Source: Salinisphaera sp. UBA1666 (GTDB lineage: Bacteria; Pseudomonadota; Gammaproteobacteria; Nevskiales; Salinisphaeraceae). Taken from it: a stretch of DNA of 6,287 bases. The position numbers and the translations under genes are program-made. Positions within the stretch are counted from its first letter, which is position 1. Every line of letters begins with the position of its first letter. Positions 6,269-6,287 of the stretch are shown here, in pieces. Where the stretch lies: contig DCKU01000079.1 in NCBI GenBank assembly GCA_002320455.1, positions 1 through 6,287 of the forward strand, in the 5' to 3' direction. The notes beneath the pieces were generated by a model. It worked only from the letters and a program-made list of their open reading frames with translations, was not told the DNA's origin and searched no databases.

Positions 6269-6287
6269 GGCCTGTTGATGTTTCATA

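Overview
The window reads as ordinary chromosomal DNA from a GC-rich proteobacterium, probably a gammaproteobacterium. The evidence is a proton-pumping quinol oxidase operon in the Escherichia coli order cyoABCD, a yidH/yidG-like pair of small DUF202 membrane proteins, and UppP. The genus cannot be fixed from this sequence. No transposon, phage gene, CRISPR array, tRNA or rRNA gene was seen.

Layout: bases 1-98 are an unassigned leader. Bases 99-887 (+) encode UppP, the undecaprenyl-diphosphate phosphatase that recycles the lipid carrier for cell-wall synthesis. Immediately tail to tail with it, with no base between the two stop codons, is a minus-strand pair at 1594-888: a yidH-like gene followed by a yidG-like gene that overlaps it by one base (TAATG). 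Bases 1595-2132 form a divergent intergenic region of about 540 bases at roughly 59% G+C. It holds a perfect 9-bp-arm palindrome just upstream of yidH, several small hairpins, one set of mutually exclusive pairings, a weak 59-codon ORF, and an imperfect dyad just upstream of cyoA. Bases 2133-6268 (+) are cyoA, cyoB, cyoC and cyoD, tightly packed with clear Shine-Dalgarno sites before cyoC and cyoD. The window ends 19 bases after cyoD, so a following cyoE (heme O synthase) cannot be seen.

The four cyo genes encode one inner-membrane complex that oxidises quinol, reduces O2 to water and pumps protons. CyoA lacks the CuA cysteines, which marks quinol rather than cytochrome c as the donor. CyoB has all the heme and CuB histidines and the D- and K-channel residues.

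The most interesting signal is that this oxidase departs from the E. coli bo3 type at the quinol site. The equivalents of Asp75 and Gln101 are both Glu, and eight residues are inserted in the loop before His98. Subunits III and IV also lack residues found in their E. coli counterparts. These comparisons rest on remembered family sequences, not on an alignment run here. I did not find a convincing undescribed system; the remaining observations are modest regulatory leads.
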